NCBI RefSeq assembly: GCF_000332645.1
Contig: NZ_AMXN01000001.1
Location: 248,001 to 312,000, forward strand
DNA from: Bacillus inaquosorum KCTC 13429
GTDB lineage: Bacteria; Bacillota; Bacilli; Bacillales; Bacillaceae
DNA length: 64,000 bases
Reading direction: 5' to 3'
Shown: positions 1-8,534 of the stretch, piece after piece
Layout of the letters: the number at the start of each line of letters is the position of its first letter
Position numbering within the stretch: position 1 is the first letter of the stretch
Program-made: the position numbers and the translations under genes
Notes under the pieces: model-generated
The model's database searches: none
The model's input: the letters and a program-made list of their open reading frames with translations, nothing else
What the model was told of the DNA's origin: nothing

Positions 1-549
1 GAAACCTTCACTATTGATGACAATATGATCTGCTTTCTTGTATAAAAGTTTTTCTAAAATCCTGAAAGACTCTACAATAATGGGATGATGAAATACTTTG
101 ACGCCCTTCAAAGATTCAGGCCATAGATCCCTGATATCGAGAATAAGTTTGGATTTATTTTTGAATTTCGCGGCTAGCCCCACAAAAGCAACAAAAATAG
201 GAGGAGAGGAAACAAAAATAATATCAAACTTTTTAGGTTCTTTCATTATTTCTTTGAGCATCTTTATCATGATTTCAAGGTAATACAAAAGTCTGCTTAA
301 AAAACTTGAGTTATATTTTTTGTTCTTAACTGATACACGCATAACTGAAGAATCTTTATTAATCACATCTTCGTTCCAAAATAATTTTTCTTTATATATT
401 TCTCTATTTGGGTAAGTAGGCTCTGTAGTTAAAACTTGAATATCGTATCCTCTTTGCTTAAGGAGCAAGTATATATTTTTCAGCCGATTTCCCGCGCTCC
501 CTAACTCCGGGTAAAAGTTCTGAGTTATGATTAGGATTTTTTTTGACAA
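1..549 (-). CDS. GT4-family glycosyltransferase, N-terminal part (gene runs off the window)
   Basis: The minus strand is open for 183 codons from a TTG at 549 to the window edge, with AAAGGAG eight bases upstream. The translation begins SKKILIITQNFYPELGSAGN and contains DIRDLWPES near residue 135. Both motifs are typical of the N-terminal Rossmann domain of WbuB-like GT4 sugar transferases, which transfer nucleotide-activated sugars to cell-envelope glycans at the cytoplasmic membrane face. The substrate cannot be told. The region is AT-rich compared with the genes that follow. As I recall, 168 has teichoic-acid genes (tagC side) next to lytD, so this probably belongs to a strain-variable envelope-glycan cluster. 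The C-terminal nucleotide-sugar-binding half lies outside the window. Confidence 0.8.
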   Translation of the reverse strand, partial: MSKKILIITQNFYPELGSAGNRLKNIYLLLKQRGYDIQVLTTEPTYPNREIYKEKLFWNEDVINKDSSVMRVSVKNKKYNSSFLSRLLYYLEIMIKMLKEIMKEPKKFDIIFVSSPPIFVAFVGLAAKFKNKSKLILDIRDLWPESLKGVKVFHHPIIVESFRILEKLLYKKADHIVINSEGF

Positions 550-749
550 GAGCCCTGCTCCTTTTACCAGGTATTTTTTAACATATTAAAGATTATACAT
601 CCAATAATGGGTTTCATATAACTCTAATTATATGATTTAAATAGTTCAATTTACAATAATGTTTTTGAAATTTTGGTTTTAACAAAAAACAATGAGAATA
701 CATACTTTTTAAGAATAAATAGTTATTTATTGAAGATCAATAAAATACC

Positions 750-785
750 AGTGTGACGTATTAAGACAAAATCACACTGGCCGTT
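750..785 (-). terminator. Probable lytD terminator
   Basis: An inverted repeat CCAGTGTGA...TCACACTGG lies just past the lytD stop. On the minus strand it is followed by TATTTTATT. The rest of 550-817 is AT-rich and I see no gene in it. Confidence 0.6.
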
Positions 786-817
786 TACTTTACTAGTTTT
801 TATAGTTGCATCTAGTA

Positions 818-3463
818 TTACTGTTTATATTCCGGAACATCAAAGTAAAGCGTATAACCGTCCAGCAATGAATACAGGCTGTACATGCGGTTTACTTGTT
901 TGTACGCCCAGCCGATGTCTGTTGCATATTGGTGTGTTGCCGTGGCTGACCATCTCATTTTGTACAGTGTGTCCTGATTGTAGGCTGTGTTGTGTATATA
1001 CGATGAGCCTATGAATTTTGCTCCGCCGATAATGGCCGCTTCTGGTGTGAACCAGCCTTGCTCGTACGCATATTTGGCGCCGTAGTAATTCGGGTTGCTG
1101 TCGTATGCGCCAATTCCGTACATGTTATATACGGTTTTTCCGTTATAGGTTAAGCCATTGGCTAAATCGGATGTTCCGTTGCCTGTTTCAAGGAGAGCGT
1201 GTGAGATTAAATACAGCTCATTGATGCCGTATTTATTGGCGGCATCGATGAACGCCTTTGCTTTCCCTGTCAGGATGCCTTTGCTGGCAAGCACTTTCTG
1301 ATTGACTTCAGTGACACTGAGGCCGGCTGTCTGTGACAGTTTGAGAAATTGGAAGTAGTATTTGCTGTCTCTGGAAAAGTTATTCGGATCCACGTATTGA
1401 ACCACTTCATCACTGCTTGCGTTTCGCCAGCCCAAATTGATTTTGGCCCAGCCGTTTGTCTGGCCGATGATTTTCACCTTATCGCCCTTTTTAAATTGGC
1501 CGATCACGTTCGTCGGGCTGACTGCCGGTGTAGACCGGATATTTAATACATCAGCCGTAACGGTTGAAGTTGCTGTATTAATATAAGTGAGCGATACGTA
1601 AGCCGCCCCGTCTGTTTGCGGGCTTACTGTCATTTGTTTTTGGACCATATCACGAAGTGAGAGATTGTAATTTGTTTTCATGATTTGCGGGCCGTTTTTG
1701 ATTTTCACGATAGATGATGTCCATCCGTATAATTGTTTTAGCTTCGATGATGCCGCAGCAGCTGCGTCATTGCCTGTGAACTGTTCGTTTAGGCTGACTT
1801 TATAAAGCGTATTGGTTTTGGTTGTGTAGCTCGGGCTTACACTTTGCGCTTTTAGATAGGTTAACCCCTTGTTCAATGCTGTTTTGCTGCTGAGCTGAGC
1901 TGTCACGATTTTGTATTGTGTATATGCCGTTTCGCCTGTTTTTGCTGTTGTGCCGGCGGCATTGTTTTGTTTGAAAAATGCTAAAACGCGGTCAATATCT
2001 TTTTGGCTGTTGATTGCTTCAGTCATGATTTTATAGCTGCTCGCTGCTGTCTGACCGGTTTTCTGGCTTGCTGCTGATATGTGATTCGATTTGAAAAACG
2101 TAAGTGCCTGATTGACTTTCGCTGTATCAAGCAGAGATTCAGTTGTTATTTTAAACGTGTTAGCTAATTGTTTTTTGACTGATTTTGCAGATGCACTGAG
2201 CTGATTTTTCTTTAATACATTCAAGCCCTTTGTAACTTTTACTTGATCTGATGTTTCTTCTGAGATGAGCTGATATTGATTTTCTGCTGTTGTTCCAGCT
2301 GCTTTTTTCGTTGCCTTTACTTTTTTCTGAGCAAAGAAGGCTGCGGCTTTGTTTGCTTGCTGCTCTCCTATAATCTTTGCCGTCGTAATTTGATAGGCTG
2401 TGGACGTTGTCGTTTTTTTGACGCTGGATGACGTGTAATGCCACTTTTTCTTTTTAAAGAAAGTGTCTACTTTTTGCAGCTGCTGTTTTGTTAAACCCTT
2501 CATATTCACGGTATATGATGTGCTTTTGCCAACCTTTTGATAACTGCCGGATACACCGGTGTTTTTCTTGATTTGGCTGATGGCGTCCTTCACTGTATTC
2601 AGCCCTTTGAAATAAGCTGATTGGACATTGTATGACTCAGCAGTTGCTTTTTGATTGATTGACTTGTAGCTTCCTGTAATACCAGTGCTCTGTTTCAGCT
2701 GATTTAATAGGTTTTTGGCATTCGCTTCACCTGAAATAGCGGCTGTTGTGAACGTATAATAGGCTTGTCCTTTCACCGTTGCTTTTAATGATGCCTTCAG
2801 CCCTGATTCCTTTTGGAATGCGCTTTTGATCTGCTCAGCTTTGCTGTCTCCCACGATTGTGCCTGACTGAATGGCTGTGACAGAAACCGTGTGTGTGATA
2901 GGCTGATACGAGCTTTTAATCCCTGTTTGCTTAGCAAGGCTCTGTATAAGCGCCTTGACTTTTGTCTCATCAGCGATTTCTGATGTCGTGACGTTCACAT
3001 AGGACTGAGCTGTTCCTGAAGCTTTTACAGCGCCAGCTACTCCCGTCTCCTGTTTAAGCTTGGTCAGCAAAGTGTTTGCCTGTTTTTCTCCGGAAATGGC
3101 ACCTGAGGTGATGGTGACATACGGCTGTTTGCTACCGACAGGACTTGACGTGCCTGTAATCGCTGTCTGTTTGGTAAGCCCACTCAGTATTGCTTTCGCT
3201 TCTGCTTCGCTTTGTATGCCTGCAGCGGAAATTTGGTAGGTCGTTGTTGTGCCTGAAGCCTGATAGGAAGCATCCCAGCCGGTGTCTTTTTCCAGTTTGG
3301 CGACAGCCTGCGAGGCTTGGCTTTCTGTACTGAACGTTTTAGCCGGCTCTACCTTATATATCGAGTAGTCCGTATACGCTGCAGCCTGTGCAGAACCGGA
3401 TATGGCAAAAAAGGCAAGGGACACGGCGGACAGAAGCATAGGTGCGATTAATCTCTTTTTCAT
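818..3463 (-). CDS. lytD: Major N-acetylglucosaminidase autolysin LytD
   Basis: This is a secreted endo-beta-N-acetylglucosaminidase that cuts peptidoglycan glycan strands in vegetative cells and works with LytC in cell separation and motility. The 881 residues begin with a signal peptide (MKKRLIAPML, hydrophobic core, cleavage near AQA-AAY). Roughly nine to ten repeats of about 50 residues follow, each with a Y-x-I/V-T/S strand and a 'L...TG' helix, probably wall binding. An SH3b domain starts near residue 635 (ADVLNIRSTPAV). The C-terminal glucosaminidase domain (GH73 type, from about 725) shows LYLISHALLETGNGTS, where the glutamate is the expected catalytic acid. Length matches the 168 protein as I recall it (880 aa). 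The gene is monocistronic, with its own SigD promoter and terminator. The start at 3463 has AGGAG upstream. Confidence 0.95.
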   Translation of the reverse strand: MKKRLIAPMLLSAVSLAFFAISGSAQAAAYTDYSIYKVEPAKTFSTESQASQAVAKLEKDTGWDASYQASGTTTTYQISAAGIQSEAEAKAILSGLTKQTAITGTSSPVGSKQPYVTITSGAISGEKQANTLLTKLKQETGVAGAVKASGTAQSYVNVTTSEIADETKVKALIQSLAKQTGIKSSYQPITHTVSVTAIQSGTIVGDSKAEQIKSAFQKESGLKASLKATVKGQAYYTFTTAAISGEANAKNLLNQLKQSTGITGSYKSINQKATAESYNVQSAYFKGLNTVKDAISQIKKNTGVSGSYQKVGKSTSYTVNMKGLTKQQLQKVDTFFKKKKWHYTSSSVKKTTTSTAYQITTAKIIGEQQANKAAAFFAQKKVKATKKAAGTTAENQYQLISEETSDQVKVTKGLNVLKKNQLSASAKSVKKQLANTFKITTESLLDTAKVNQALTFFKSNHISAASQKTGQTAASSYKIMTEAINSQKDIDRVLAFFKQNNAAGTTAKTGETAYTQYKIVTAQLSSKTALNKGLTYLKAQSVSPSYTTKTNTLYKVSLNEQFTGNDAAAAASSKLKQLYGWTSSIVKIKNGPQIMKTNYNLSLRDMVQKQMTVSPQTDGAAYVSLTYINTATSTVTADVLNIRSTPAVSPTNVIGQFKKGDKVKIIGQTNGWAKINLGWRNASSDEVVQYVDPNNFSRDSKYYFQFLKLSQTAGLSVTEVNQKVLASKGILTGKAKAFIDAANKYGINELYLISHALLETGNGTSDLANGLTYNGKTVYNMYGIGAYDSNPNYYGAKYAYEQGWFTPEAAIIGGAKFIGSSYIHNTAYNQDTLYKMRWSATATHQYATDIGWAYKQVNRMYSLYSLLDGYTLYFDVPEYKQ

Positions 3464-3508
3464 TCCTTCTCCTCTTTCTTATTCAATGAGTATATAAAAC
3501 TAGTTTAT

Positions 3509-3534
3509 TTATCGGCACGCGCATGCTTCATTTA
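3509..3534 (-). promoter_or_regulatory. SigD promoter of lytD
   Basis: On the minus strand TAAA (3534-3531) is separated by 14 bases from GCCGATAA (3516-3509). This is almost exactly the SigD consensus TAAA-N14/16-GCCGATAT, 46 bases upstream of the lytD start. It agrees with the known SigD control of this autolysin together with flagellar genes. Confidence 0.85.
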
Positions 3535-3554
3535 TAGGTGAATCACTTCCATTT

Positions 3555-3594
3555 TTTTAATAAAAAAAACTTAATCTCGAAGTGAGATTAAGTT
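3555..3594 (-). terminator. pmi terminator
   Basis: The stem ACTTAATCTC/GAGATTAAGT closes a short loop and, on the minus strand, runs into eight T residues. It overlaps the pmi stop codon. Confidence 0.85.
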
Positions 3595-4544
3595 TAAATA
3601 TGAGACACGATAAGTGTACAAGTTCCTTTAATCGTAAAATCGGGCATTTGAGCGGGCAAAATAAAGTGATCGCCTTTATTGAGCGGACATGTTTCGTCTT
3701 CATAGATCAGCAAACCGCTTCCTTCTATCACGCTGCAAAGCAGGAAGGATTCATCCTGAGATAGCTCAGCCTCACCATTTATGTCCCATTTATATACCGA
3801 AAAATATTCTCCTTGGACAAATGTTTTAATGGTTATTCCTTTTCTGGATTCGGTCGATTCATCTATATACCCGTCCACATGGGGAACCGTGGCCGCATTG
3901 ACCGCTTTGGCAAAATGAAGCTCTCTCGGCCTTCCGTTGTTATCAAGCCGGTCATAGTCGTACACCCGGTATGTGGCATCTGAATTTTGCTGTGTTTCTA
4001 AAACAAGTGCCCCTTTACACAAGGCGTGCAGCGTACCGCTCGGCACATAATAGAAATCACCCGGTTTAATTTTGATTCTTCGCAGCAGGCCTTCCCAGTC
4101 ACCGCTGTTGATCATTGTGACAAGTTCGGTTTTTGAGCGGGCCGTATGTCCGTAAATGATTTCCGCGTTTTCCTTACAGTCGATAATGTACCAGCATTCC
4201 GTCTTGCCGAGTTCTCCCTCTTCATTTTCTCCAGCATAATAATCATCAGGGTGAACTTTAATCGACATATCTTCCTTCACGTCCAGCAGCTTTGTCAGAA
4301 GCGGAAATCGCTCCCCCTCCACGCCGCCGAATACTTCCCGATGCTCATCCCAAAGCTCAGTCAGTGTCTTCCCTTTATACGGGCCATTCGCTACGGTGCT
4401 CGGCCCTTTTGGATGAGCGGAAATAGCCCAGCATTCTCCCGTTCTTTCTGAAGGAATGCCGTATCCAAATCTATCTCGTAAAGCGGTGCCGCCCCAGATT
4501 TTTTCTTTAAACACAGGCGTTAGAAAAATCGGTGATTGCGTCAT
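3594..4544 (-). CDS. pmi: Mannose-6-phosphate isomerase, class I
   Basis: This cytosolic zinc enzyme interconverts mannose-6-phosphate and fructose-6-phosphate, linking mannose use and mannose-containing glycan synthesis to glycolysis. The 316 residues are the short Bacillus ManA form. Expected metal-site segments are visible: IKVHPDDYYA (about residue 95), GKTECWYII (about 113) and YVPSGTLHAL (about 172). The C-terminal cupin strands follow. The ATG at 4544 has GGGGAGGGG upstream. The gene is single and lies between lytD and the divergent gerB operon. An extended -10 promoter with an overlapping cre-like site at 4676-4702 suggests carbon catabolite control. B. subtilis has paralogues (manA, gmuF); position favours pmi. 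Confidence 0.92.
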   Translation of the reverse strand: MTQSPIFLTPVFKEKIWGGTALRDRFGYGIPSERTGECWAISAHPKGPSTVANGPYKGKTLTELWDEHREVFGGVEGERFPLLTKLLDVKEDMSIKVHPDDYYAGENEEGELGKTECWYIIDCKENAEIIYGHTARSKTELVTMINSGDWEGLLRRIKIKPGDFYYVPSGTLHALCKGALVLETQQNSDATYRVYDYDRLDNNGRPRELHFAKAVNAATVPHVDGYIDESTESRKGITIKTFVQGEYFSVYKWDINGEAELSQDESFLLCSVIEGSGLLIYEDETCPLNKGDHFILPAQMPDFTIKGTCTLIVSHI

Positions 4545-4675
4545 GATCCGTACCCCTCCCCTGTAAATAGCTGATCATTATTTTCCCGGTGCGCCCCCCT
4601 TACAAACGCCCGTATAAGCTGTCTTTTTCCTATGACAACATATGTACAAAGCATCATCTTTCGACAACCCTTTAA

Positions 4676-4702
4676 AGAAAACGCTTCCTTTATATTATAT
4701 CA
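4676..4702 (-). promoter_or_regulatory. Candidate pmi promoter with overlapping cre-like site
   Basis: On the minus strand TG-A-TATAAT (4702-4694) is an extended -10 without a good -35. AGAAAACGCTTCCT at 4676-4689 fits the cre consensus WTGNAANCGNWNNCW with one mismatch in either orientation and would overlap the transcription start. This implies CcpA repression, inferred only from the motif. Confidence 0.45.
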
Positions 4703-4737
4703 CGTCGAAAAGAAGCTTTGTTTCAGGCTTTTCCTTA

Positions 4738-4766
4738 TGAAGAATAATTCTCCTTTATTGATACAA
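4738..4766 (+). promoter_or_regulatory. Candidate SigG promoter of the gerB operon
   Basis: TGAAGA, 16 bases, then GATACAA resembles the forespore SigG pattern (TGAATA / CATACTA). It lies 45 bases before gerBA. Forespore expression of gerB is established in B. subtilis, but the motif match is imperfect. Confidence 0.4.
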
Positions 4767-4810
4767 ATTAAGAAAAACCGTCAATATGTTTTATAAAGGG
4801 GAGAGAAACT

Positions 4811-6262
4811 ATGCAAATCGACTCTGATCTCCAGCGCAATGTAGAAACATTGAAAAAAAAATTAGGGCAAAACGACGATATCATGTTTTATACGTTTTCT
4901 TTCGGAGACAGCAGACAGAAGGCGTGCCTACTGTATATTGACGGTTTGACAGAAAATAAACTTCTGGCGCAATACGTCATTTCTCCATTACAAAAAGAAT
5001 CATTAGCCCAAAAGGAAGGCATGATTGAAGATTTATCAGCTTTCTTTTTCGGCTATCATCACAGTGCGATCTCTACAATAAAAGAAATACAGCAGTTCAT
5101 TTTTTCCGGACATACCATTTTGCTGGCTGATGGTTACAGCGCGGGCCTGGCATTTGATACGAAAACATTAATGACGCGCAACCTTGAAGAACCTTCCTCT
5201 GAAATCGTGGAACGCGGTCCGAAGATTGGCTTTATTGAAAAACTGCGGACAAACACGGCGCTTTTACGAGAGCGGACGAGTGACCCTAATCTCGTCATAA
5301 AAGAAATGACGATAGGCAAAAGGACAAAAAAAAAGATAGCTGTCGCATATATTCAGGATATTGCCCCTGATTATGTCGTAAAAGAAGTGTTTAAACGGCT
5401 GAAGTCCATCACGACAGATGATTTGCCGGAATCAGGCACACTTGAACAGCTCATTGAGGATGAACCTTTTTCGATCTTTCCGACGATCTTAAGCACAGAA
5501 CGTCCAGATCGTGTAGAAAGCTCTTTGTTAGAAGGCAGGGTTTCCATTTTGGTGGACGGCACCCCGTTTGCTCTCATTGTACCGGCAACGGTTGATGAAT
5601 TTATTCATTCACCGGATGATTACAGCCAACGCTGGATTACAATGTCTCTTATTCGTTTGCTTCGTTATTCGAGCATCCTGATTACCATTTATTTGCCTGG
5701 CTTATATATTTCTCTCGTTTCCTTCCACACGGGGCTTTTGCCGACGAGAATGGCCATTTCGATTGCAGGCAGCAGACTGAATGTGCCTTTTCCGCCTTTT
5801 GTCGAAGCCTTTATTATGATATTTACGATAGAACTGATCAGGGAAGCCGGTTTAAGGCTGCCAAAGCCTATCGGACAAACGATTGGACTTATTGGAGGCG
5901 TTGTCATTGGACAGGCAGCCGTACAGGCGCAAATCGTCAGCGCGCTGATGGTCATTGTGGTATCCATTACCGCATTGGCATCCTTTACCGTTCCTTCATA
6001 CGCCTATAACTTTCCGCTGCGGATTATTCGCATTGCTGGTATGATAAGTGCTGCAATGCTTGGCATGTATGGCGTCATCATGGTCTTTCTGTTTGTGATC
6101 GGCCATTTGATGCGACTGAAAAGCTTTGGCCAGGATTACATTATTCCGATAATGGCACAGCCCGGACAAGATTTAAAGGACACTGTGATTCGCATCCCTA
6201 CCCTATTTTTAAAAAGAAGGCCTACCCGTAAAGACACAAAAGATAAAATCAGACAAAGGTGA
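4811..6262 (+). CDS. gerBA: Spore germination receptor subunit GerBA
   Basis: This is the A subunit of the GerB germinant receptor in the spore inner membrane, which with GerK responds to the asparagine-glucose-fructose-K+ mixture. The 483-residue protein has a soluble N-terminal GerA domain (to about residue 265), then about five membrane segments beginning near SSILITIYLPGLYISL, and a basic cytoplasmic tail. The conserved GerA-family stretch RLPKPIGQTIGLIGG is present. GGGGAGAG precedes the ATG. It is the first gene of a gerBA-gerBB-gerBC operon, and its stop overlaps the gerBB ribosome-binding region. Confidence 0.95.
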   Translation: MQIDSDLQRNVETLKKKLGQNDDIMFYTFSFGDSRQKACLLYIDGLTENKLLAQYVISPLQKESLAQKEGMIEDLSAFFFGYHHSAISTIKEIQQFIFSGHTILLADGYSAGLAFDTKTLMTRNLEEPSSEIVERGPKIGFIEKLRTNTALLRERTSDPNLVIKEMTIGKRTKKKIAVAYIQDIAPDYVVKEVFKRLKSITTDDLPESGTLEQLIEDEPFSIFPTILSTERPDRVESSLLEGRVSILVDGTPFALIVPATVDEFIHSPDDYSQRWITMSLIRLLRYSSILITIYLPGLYISLVSFHTGLLPTRMAISIAGSRLNVPFPPFVEAFIMIFTIELIREAGLRLPKPIGQTIGLIGGVVIGQAAVQAQIVSALMVIVVSITALASFTVPSYAYNFPLRIIRIAGMISAAMLGMYGVIMVFLFVIGHLMRLKSFGQDYIIPIMAQPGQDLKDTVIRIPTLFLKRRPTRKDTKDKIRQR

Positions 6263-6267
6263 TAGCT

Positions 6268-7374
6268 ATGATGCAATCAGAGGACAAGCTTACATTTATG
6301 CAGACGCTTATTATGGTAAGCAGTACAATGATCGGTGCCGGTGTCTTAACCCTTCCCCGCTCAGCCGCTGAAACCGACAGTCCGAGCGGATGGATCATGA
6401 TCCTGCTGCAGGGTGTTATTTTTATTATTTTCGCCCTGCTTTTTTTGCCTTTTCTTCAACGAAACAGAGGGAAAACGATTTTTGAGCTCAACAGTATTGC
6501 AGCCGGAAAATTTATCGGTTTCTTTTTGAATTTATTTATTTCCCTTTATTTTATCGGTATCGTATGCTTTCAAACGCGGGTTTTGGGTGAGGTTGTCGGA
6601 TTCTTTCTTTTAAAAAACACGCCGATGGCGGTTGTCGTGATTATTTTTCTGGCGGTTGCCATCTATCATGTGGCCGGGGGCGTTTACCCCATTGCGAAGG
6701 TATATGCGTATATCTTTCCTGTCACTATTATTATTTTCCTTATGCTTCTGATGTTCAGCTTTCGTTTATTTCAATTAGATTTTATCCGGCCCGTATTTGA
6801 AGGCGGTTATCAAAGTTTTTTTCATTTATTTCCTAAAACCCTTTTATATTTTTCAGGATTTGAAATTATTTTTTATCTCGTTCCCTTTATGAAAGATCCA
6901 AAGCAGGTAAAAAAAGCTGTCGCTTTGGGCATTGCAACCACGACTGTTTTCTATAGCATTACTTTGTTTATGGTCATTGGCTGTATGAGCGTGGCTGAGG
7001 CAAAAACAGTGACGTGGCCGACCATTTCACTCATTCACGCATTAGAAATCCCGGGGATTTTTATTGAACGATTTGACCTGTTTTTACAGTTAACCTGGAC
7101 AGCCCAGCAATTTGCATGTATGCTCGGCTCCTTTAAGGGGGCGCATATTGGATTAACAGATATCTTTCACCTGAAAAATAAAAACAATCCGTGGCTGCTT
7201 GCTGCATTGCTGGCTGTTACGTTTTTCCTATCAATGTTTCCTGAAGATCTTAATGCCGTGTTTTATTACGGTACACTTCTCGGATATGTGTTTCTTGGTG
7301 TCATTGCAATACCATTTCTTATCTGGTTTTTAAGCTGGGTACAGAAAAAACTGGGGAGGGATCAGCTGCAATGA
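6268..7374 (+). CDS. gerBB: Spore germination receptor subunit GerBB
   Basis: This is the B subunit of the GerB receptor, a member of the APC amino-acid permease-like spore germination family and the likely germinant-binding subunit. It is hydrophobic throughout with about ten membrane segments. The N-terminal motif MVSSTMIGAGVLTLPR is the unwound TM1 glycine region of these transporters. An upstream in-frame GTG at 6259 exists, but AAAGGTGAT directly before ATG 6268 favours that start and gives 368 residues, the length I recall for 168. It follows gerBA and overlaps gerBC by the ATGA at 7371-7374, indicating translational coupling. Confidence 0.93.
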   Translation: MMQSEDKLTFMQTLIMVSSTMIGAGVLTLPRSAAETDSPSGWIMILLQGVIFIIFALLFLPFLQRNRGKTIFELNSIAAGKFIGFFLNLFISLYFIGIVCFQTRVLGEVVGFFLLKNTPMAVVVIIFLAVAIYHVAGGVYPIAKVYAYIFPVTIIIFLMLLMFSFRLFQLDFIRPVFEGGYQSFFHLFPKTLLYFSGFEIIFYLVPFMKDPKQVKKAVALGIATTTVFYSITLFMVIGCMSVAEAKTVTWPTISLIHALEIPGIFIERFDLFLQLTWTAQQFACMLGSFKGAHIGLTDIFHLKNKNNPWLLAALLAVTFFLSMFPEDLNAVFYYGTLLGYVFLGVIAIPFLIWFLSWVQKKLGRDQLQ

Positions 7375-8495
7375 AGACAATGATGAAGCTTGCAGCAATG
7401 GTTCTGATGCTGCAGATGCTCTGCGGATGCTGGGATGTCAAAAATATTGAAAAACTGTCTTTCGCCAGAGGGCTTGCTATCGATGAAACTGATGACCATC
7501 AGTATAAATTAACGTATCAAAACCTCCTTCCCCAAAGTGAAGACAGCCAAGCATCCGGAAAACCCGAATTTGTCAATGTGACATCCCACGGGAAAACCAT
7601 TCTAGAAGCAGTCAGTGATGTATCCATTAAAGACCCTCCTATCTATAGCGACCATTTAAAAGTCATTCTTCTGGGAGAAACACTCATGAGGAATCAAAAC
7701 GTAGATCAGGTCTTCAACCATTTTATCCGGGATGATGAACTGCGGCGCAGCAGCTATTTGATGGCAGCCAGAGGGAAAGCCGGAGATATTTTTACGAAAG
7801 GAAGTCCGAAGCAGCAGCTGCCGATGCCTTCCGAAAAGCTGATTGATCTAACCAATAACAGCGGGTATAACGGGAAGATTATGCTGCCGCTGCGCATCGG
7901 CAGGGCTTCTATCTATTGCCAAAATGGCTACAGTTTTCTCATTCAAGCCGTGAAAAACCAAAAGGGAAAAGCAAAGTATGACGGGGCAGGCATTATCAAA
8001 AGCGGCAGTAATAAACTCGTTGGATTTCTTTCAGCTGATGAAACCCAGACACTGACATGGGTCATGGGGACGATCCAGGGCGGCGTCATGCCGACGACAG
8101 ATAAAGGACATCCGATTACGTTTGAGATTAAAAGGTCGAAATCTAAAATCAAGCCGGCCATTGAAAACGGAAAGCCTGTCTTTCAGATTTCTGTCAACAC
8201 AAAGGGTATCCTGACAGAAGACCAAAATCCGAATGAAAACTCCTTTAGTAAAAGCTATTTGCACAGGCTTGAGAACATTTTTGAGAAAAAGCTTGAACGC
8301 GATGTAAAGAGGATTATGGATAAACTGCAGCATGAGTATAAAACCGATCCGGTCTTTTTATCCGACTACATCCGAATTCAATACCCTGAATACTGGAATA
8401 AAGTAAAAGGACATTGGGATGAAATATTTTCTGAGGCTGATTTTAAATACGATATTTCTTTCAAAATCATTAACTTTGGCACAGTCGGAAGATGA
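7371..8495 (+). CDS. gerBC: Spore germination receptor lipoprotein subunit GerBC
   Basis: This is the C subunit of the GerB receptor, a lipoprotein on the outer face of the spore inner membrane. The signal sequence ends in a lipobox LCGC (Cys about residue 19), immediately followed by WDVKNIE, a GerC-family hallmark. The remaining 350 residues match the three-domain GerC fold in length (374 aa in total). It is the last gene of the operon and overlaps gerBB by four bases. A strong hairpin follows at 8502. Confidence 0.95.
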   Translation: MKTMMKLAAMVLMLQMLCGCWDVKNIEKLSFARGLAIDETDDHQYKLTYQNLLPQSEDSQASGKPEFVNVTSHGKTILEAVSDVSIKDPPIYSDHLKVILLGETLMRNQNVDQVFNHFIRDDELRRSSYLMAARGKAGDIFTKGSPKQQLPMPSEKLIDLTNNSGYNGKIMLPLRIGRASIYCQNGYSFLIQAVKNQKGKAKYDGAGIIKSGSNKLVGFLSADETQTLTWVMGTIQGGVMPTTDKGHPITFEIKRSKSKIKPAIENGKPVFQISVNTKGILTEDQNPNENSFSKSYLHRLENIFEKKLERDVKRIMDKLQHEYKTDPVFLSDYIRIQYPEYWNKVKGHWDEIFSEADFKYDISFKIINFGTVGR

Positions 8496-8501
8496 GCAAT
8501 C

Positions 8502-8534
8502 AAAAGGGTGTGCATGATCGCGCACCCTTTTTTA
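8502..8534. terminator. Bidirectional terminator between gerBC and ywtG
   Basis: AAAAGGGTGTGC...GCGCACCCTTTTTT forms a GC-rich stem with A and T flanks. It can serve gerBC (+) and the convergent ywtG (-). Confidence 0.85.

Noticed and set aside
98..283. 61-codon plus-strand frame at the left edge
   Set aside because: It is antisense to the glycosyltransferase gene, which has a good RBS and clear GT4 motifs.
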